DNA from: Artemisia argyi | Lineage: Eukaryota > Streptophyta > Magnoliopsida > Asterales > Asteraceae | Assembly: GCA_030686995.1 (NCBI GenBank) | Contig: CM060694.1 | Coordinates: forward strand, 92,657,844 to 92,721,843 | Length of the DNA: 64,000 nucleotides | Direction: 5' to 3' | In this document: positions 60,411 to 64,000 of the stretch, in pieces | How positions within the stretch are numbered: position 1 is the stretch's first letter | Layout: each line of letters begins with the position of its first letter | Program-made: the position numbers and the translations under genes | The notes under the pieces: model-generated | Database searches by the model: none | The model's input: only the letters and a program-made list of their open reading frames with translations | What the model was told of the DNA's origin: nothing

Positions 60411-61823
60411 AACTGATCACAATTTCCCATGTGAACATATGTTGTCTGGGGACCTGCAATGAAGAAAACACAGCGGGTACCTCCAATAGAATAAGAAAAG
60501 CCAAAGGTGCAAATGAAATCATTATCTGATAACCGCCTAATCGAAAAAATGAATACGTATACCTTGTCTGGCCAGCGTAGACTGATTCAATTGTATTCTG
60601 ATAACGATACTGGACTGCAACTATTCAGATGCACTCTATACTAAAGAACAATACGATACTGAAATATTTGACCCCGCTCCCAAATCCAGTATGAGTGGGC
60701 CACCACCTGATGCACACGCAATGTTATGAAGGTATTGTTTACAATAAATAGCAACAAACAACAGACATTATTGACACACTGTATACATCACACTTATCCG
60801 AAGTAGTATAAAGTAAGGAAGTTTGTAACTTACATATTGATCCAGAAATGAGTAGATATCTCTAACTAACGAACCATGTGGATGCTCGTCAACATCAGCG
60901 GTATCAGATATTCCACATTCTGACAGAGGAAATATGCGAGTTACATCCTTATTCCAAAGATGTATATGTGCGGTTTGGATTAGCTTAGTCTCCGGACCTA
61001 TGGCTTACTTGAAAATCTAAAAGATAACAATCATTATTGAGTTTGACAAGTATTTTCAGTGTTATAGGAGTTTAATGTTCGATTACCGAGGAAGTGAAGG
61101 GAGCTTATTGTCGTCAAGAAGATGGAGACCGAGATTTCCCAAAACAACTCGATAATTATAGGCCAGGACCATGTAGTATTCATGTTGATATAACTATATC
61201 TACAGGTTCAACCCCTATAAATGTAGTCTGTACCTAAAAATCGTGTGTCGCTTACACGTTGGTTACAAATTAGACTTGTGTAAATAACTTGTGAGATGGA
61301 GTGTGTGGCTAAGATGGGTTAAATTTTGTCACAGAAACCAAAATGGGGAATTTTAAATTTTAAACAGACCTTATGTTCCAAAACTTGAGTAAATTCTACT
61401 CTTCTCATGCGCGTCTCCATTATGACGCTCTCTGCTGAGCTCAACCTCAAGCTGTGAAAACACATCACATTGTTAATGATTAGTAACTACATGAGCTTAA
61501 AGTAAGAAACCACATCAGTGACAATGAAAAATAAAGTATTCAGTTGAAGGCGAGCAACAGATGGTCGCTAAAGTTGGAAAAGGTGCACATGAGGAAGAGA
61601 CTCAAGTTGAGAAAGTTTATGAGATGAAAAGCTCGGGTTATTATGGTGTCGTTAAGGAAGCATCTGAAGAATCTTAAGGAGAGTTAAGCACATTTTGGTG
61701 ATTTGTTTGCTGGTAACTGTTTGTTCTTGCACGTCAATCCTACAGTTGTGATATCATCATCTTCACATCAATGCTAGATTTATTAATTAATCGTAATATG
61801 TTAGACCTTCCTAATAAATAGTA
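60411..61823. other. Unassigned region with one coding-like scrap
   Basis: 61543-61677 (+) is open and reads EGEQQMVAKVGKGAHEEETQ then SGYYGVVKEASEES before a stop, like a protein C-terminus. I cannot name it. The rest is featureless. Confidence 0.35.
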
Positions 61824-62019
61824 CTCCCTCCGTCCCATATTAAGTGTCCATATTCCATTTGCACAAAATTTTAGAAAATCCCACTAACTACACTCTCCAC
61901 CAATCAAATATCATCTTTACCCACTAAAGTTTTTTCTCATTGGTTGAAATACAACATGGACACTTAATTTGGGACATTTCAAGATTCCATTGTGGACACT
62001 TATTATGGGACGGAGGGAG
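61824..62019. mobile_element. Stowaway-type MITE (196 bp)
   Basis: Terminal repeats CTCCCTCCGTCCCATA and TATGGGACGGAGGGAG are flanked by TA at 61822-61823 and 62020-62021. TTAAGTGTCCATATTCC and its complement-like GACACTTAAT lie inside. The termini resemble the MITE at 28543, but the interior differs, so it is another subfamily. Confidence 0.92.
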
Positions 62020-62465
62020 TAGTTATTTTACTTGAGTTCTATTCAATTTTTTTAGCCTTTAACTAAAACTATATCAAACTCTTGATTTGAACTCACATTG
62101 AGCGTGCTTAATAACATGATTTCTCATTGATAATTTCAAGTTATTTCAGCCCTCGAGGTAACCTTAAATGGCCCTTGCTCTTTCAATCTTGCATTATATA
62201 GGCCTACTAAGCTATTGACTCATGTTAAAGTTTTGGCTATAGTCATACAATTGAACTAAAGCTCGTCTTACTGTTTGACTTTAAATTTAGATCAGAAGGC
62301 AAGGGGCTGTAAAGAAGGAACCAATAAGAAATTGGTGATGAACTATAATAATAAATAAAAAGGATTAGGTATATACTGTATACATACCTCGAGTTAGCTT
62401 GTCTTAAGGGATGTAGATGCAGAAAAGGTCCTGTTGGGAGACCATTAGCATACATTTTGGACATT

Positions 62466-62504
62466 CAACCCTTTCAGTTGCTGGACAACCCTTTCAGTTG
62501 CTGG
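62466..62504. repeat. 20-bp tandem duplication in the SULTR exon
   Basis: CAACCCTTTCAGTTGCTGGA occurs twice in a row, the second copy ending at 62504. It causes the frameshift after LQQLKGL. Confidence 0.95.
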
Positions 62505-62760
62505 AGTGCAATAGTAATAGCAGCTCCTCCCATCATGAACCCAACGATAGCAGCGTGTGACAAAAACTCGATCAGAAAACCCAATCTGTAAAAGGAAAAA
62601 ACACCAGACCACATATACATAATTATAATCAAATTTTTTGATTCATGAATCTGATTTTGTTGCATGAATGGTAGTGACCAGTCAGTAAGTACCTTAAAAC
62701 CAAGTGCAAATTGAGTAACACCAGCAAAGAATGTTTTAGTGAAAGCAAGAAAGAGCTTCT
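62474..62760 (-). pseudogene. Sulfate transporter (SULTR-type) two-exon fragment
   Basis: Exon piece 62760-62693 encodes LFLAFTKTFFAGVTQFALGF and ends at a GT donor (GTACTTAC). After an intron ending TTTTACAG the next exon (62585 to about 62480) encodes LGFLIEFLSHAAIVGFM, an extra Met, then GGAAITIALQQLKGL. This is the well-conserved membrane region of plant sulfate/proton symporters. A 20-bp tandem duplication at 62466-62504 shifts the frame to a stop at 62474. No STAS domain or other membrane segments are recognised nearby. Confidence 0.82.
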
Positions 62761-63617
62761 TACGCTTTATGACACTTTCTGAACATAGCCAAGAGCCGCC
62801 ATTCCAATGCTAAAAATTTGTCCAGTCGCAACGTGCAAGAAAGAAGTGAACTTGTTTTAGCACTAAGAAACGACAATAGTAAAAATTTGCTTATAAACGA
62901 CGAAGGTGTTAAGATCTATGTAGATATTGATACATGAATCAGATTACTCACTTGAAGAACCTTTCCTTAACCTATTGAGACAGGCTAAAAGAATCATACA
63001 TAAATTGGTTAAATGGTAAAAAGTACTTTCATATCCATTATGATCGGTATGGCAACAAAACGATTATTATGTTGATGCATGAAACAACAATCAACGACAT
63101 TGACCTTGGTTGGATGAATCATTCGTTCCTGCATGTTTATTTGCAACGTGGCATGATCCCATGTGGTGGTTTTCAGAAGGACGGGCGTTTGAGAGATTAG
63201 AAACGTGACAACTGTATAAGAGTGTGTGACCCAAAGTCATGTACAAAAGAAAAGGACCTAAAAGGCATATGGAATAAAAGGAAGCAAATATAACAAATAC
63301 AAACCAAATCAGTTGCACCTTGGCTCAAGTTTGTTGTGGCTTGTCTTCTTGCGATCAGAAGAGCAGATCCCTCATCATACATGCTAAATCTCAGGAAGCT
63401 TGCAGATTTCCCCCTCCATGCTACATATCCCTTGTATATATAGCCTTATTGGCCATTGGTCAAATTAAACCCTAATTATTAACTGTTAGCATGCATGTTA
63501 ATAACTAATGGCCAATGAGTTTCTTAAAGTAACAATTAATGGGAGAATTAGCTTGGAAATCATACATGTCAAAAGTATATACAACAAAATGATATGCATG
63601 TTATCAATAATCATGGG
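62761..63617. other. Possible upstream remains of the SULTR relic
   Basis: Minus ORFs at 63091-63318 and 63197-63382 show no clear transporter sequence. A TATATATA-like element lies at about 63435-63445 upstream of a minus-strand ATG near 63408, whose ORF ends after 11 codons. No confident gene. Confidence 0.3.
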
Positions 63618-63723
63618 CATCCATAGACTCACAAAACTAATTTAATAAACTAACCATGATTGAATCGATGCATCCATAGACTCACAAAACTAATTTAATA
63701 AACTAACCATGATTGAATCGATG
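63618..63723. repeat. 53-bp tandem duplication
   Basis: CATCCATAGACTCACAAAAC...AATCGATG occurs twice back to back with no visible difference, so it is recent or recently homogenised. No coding sequence is affected. Confidence 0.95.
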
Positions 63724-64000
63724 CACATTTTGATTATCATATTAGTCATGTTTGATTTCAATCCAATACCAATTCTTGCATAAAAAGCACGTCAATATAA
63801 CTCTGCACGTGATTTTCTCATAGTTGTTTTCAAGAGATGTGATTTGAGGTTGCTTAGGGTTTCTGATTTGATTTTGGAATGGAAGATATTTGTTTTTTTT
63901 TTTAATTCGTGCTTTATGACAATATGATTTTTGAAAGAAAGATACGTTTATATTTTGTTTGTTTAAATTTGTCTATATCCATTTATCATTTTTGATTTTG

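Overview
This window is repeat-dominated plant nuclear DNA. It is AT-rich, carries LTR retrotransposons primed by initiator-Met tRNA, has Stowaway-type MITEs, and contains broken plant genes whose exons still carry GT/AG splice signals (LEUNIG-like corepressor, sulfate transporter, wall-associated kinase, pectinesterase, biotin ligase, UBC23/25-like E2). A eudicot is likely. The SIRE and LARD styles resemble Asteraceae, but that is inference. I find no intact host gene, no rRNA, tRNA or CRISPR.

1-18364: a tandem array of a large non-coding LTR retroelement (LARD-like) in the order LTR, internal domain, LTR, internal domain, LTR. LTRs are about 3.5-3.6 kb and each internal domain is 2363 bp. 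A reverse-oriented solo LTR of the same family sits at the same site, with a 5-bp target duplication, in the first two LTRs but not in the third. The 9.5-kb unit was therefore duplicated after that insertion. Copy 2 then lost 1326 bp. Each internal domain carries a fragment resembling the N-terminus of an LRR receptor kinase.

18365-18982: the 3' end of a SIRE-type LTR, apparently split by the LARD. 18983-34000: a graveyard of exon-sized gene fragments with stops, mostly on the + strand, plus one Stowaway MITE. 34039-41376 (minus): a LEUNIG-like WD40 gene fragment, one exon of which is split by a young 6.1-kb Ty1/Copia element (34597-40688, TSD AGCAG). 41377-45043: microsatellites, a retroelement-like C-terminal fragment and a long AT-cored palindrome with GC-rich 33-bp arms.

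45044-56685 (minus): an 11.6-kb SIRE-lineage Copia element with both LTRs, PBS, gag, PR, INT, RT-RNase H, then two extra ORF regions downstream of pol, all carrying stops or frameshifts. A GC-rich GGCGGAACC...GGTTCCGCC motif recurs six times in it, in LTRs, spacer and gag. 56686-64000: relics of a duplicated unknown exon, a UBC23/25-like E2 N-terminus, a second Stowaway MITE, a sulfate transporter fragment broken by a 20-bp duplication, and a 53-bp tandem repeat.

The window shows layers of retroelement nesting, homologous recombination and gene-fragment capture. It does not show a working pathway.
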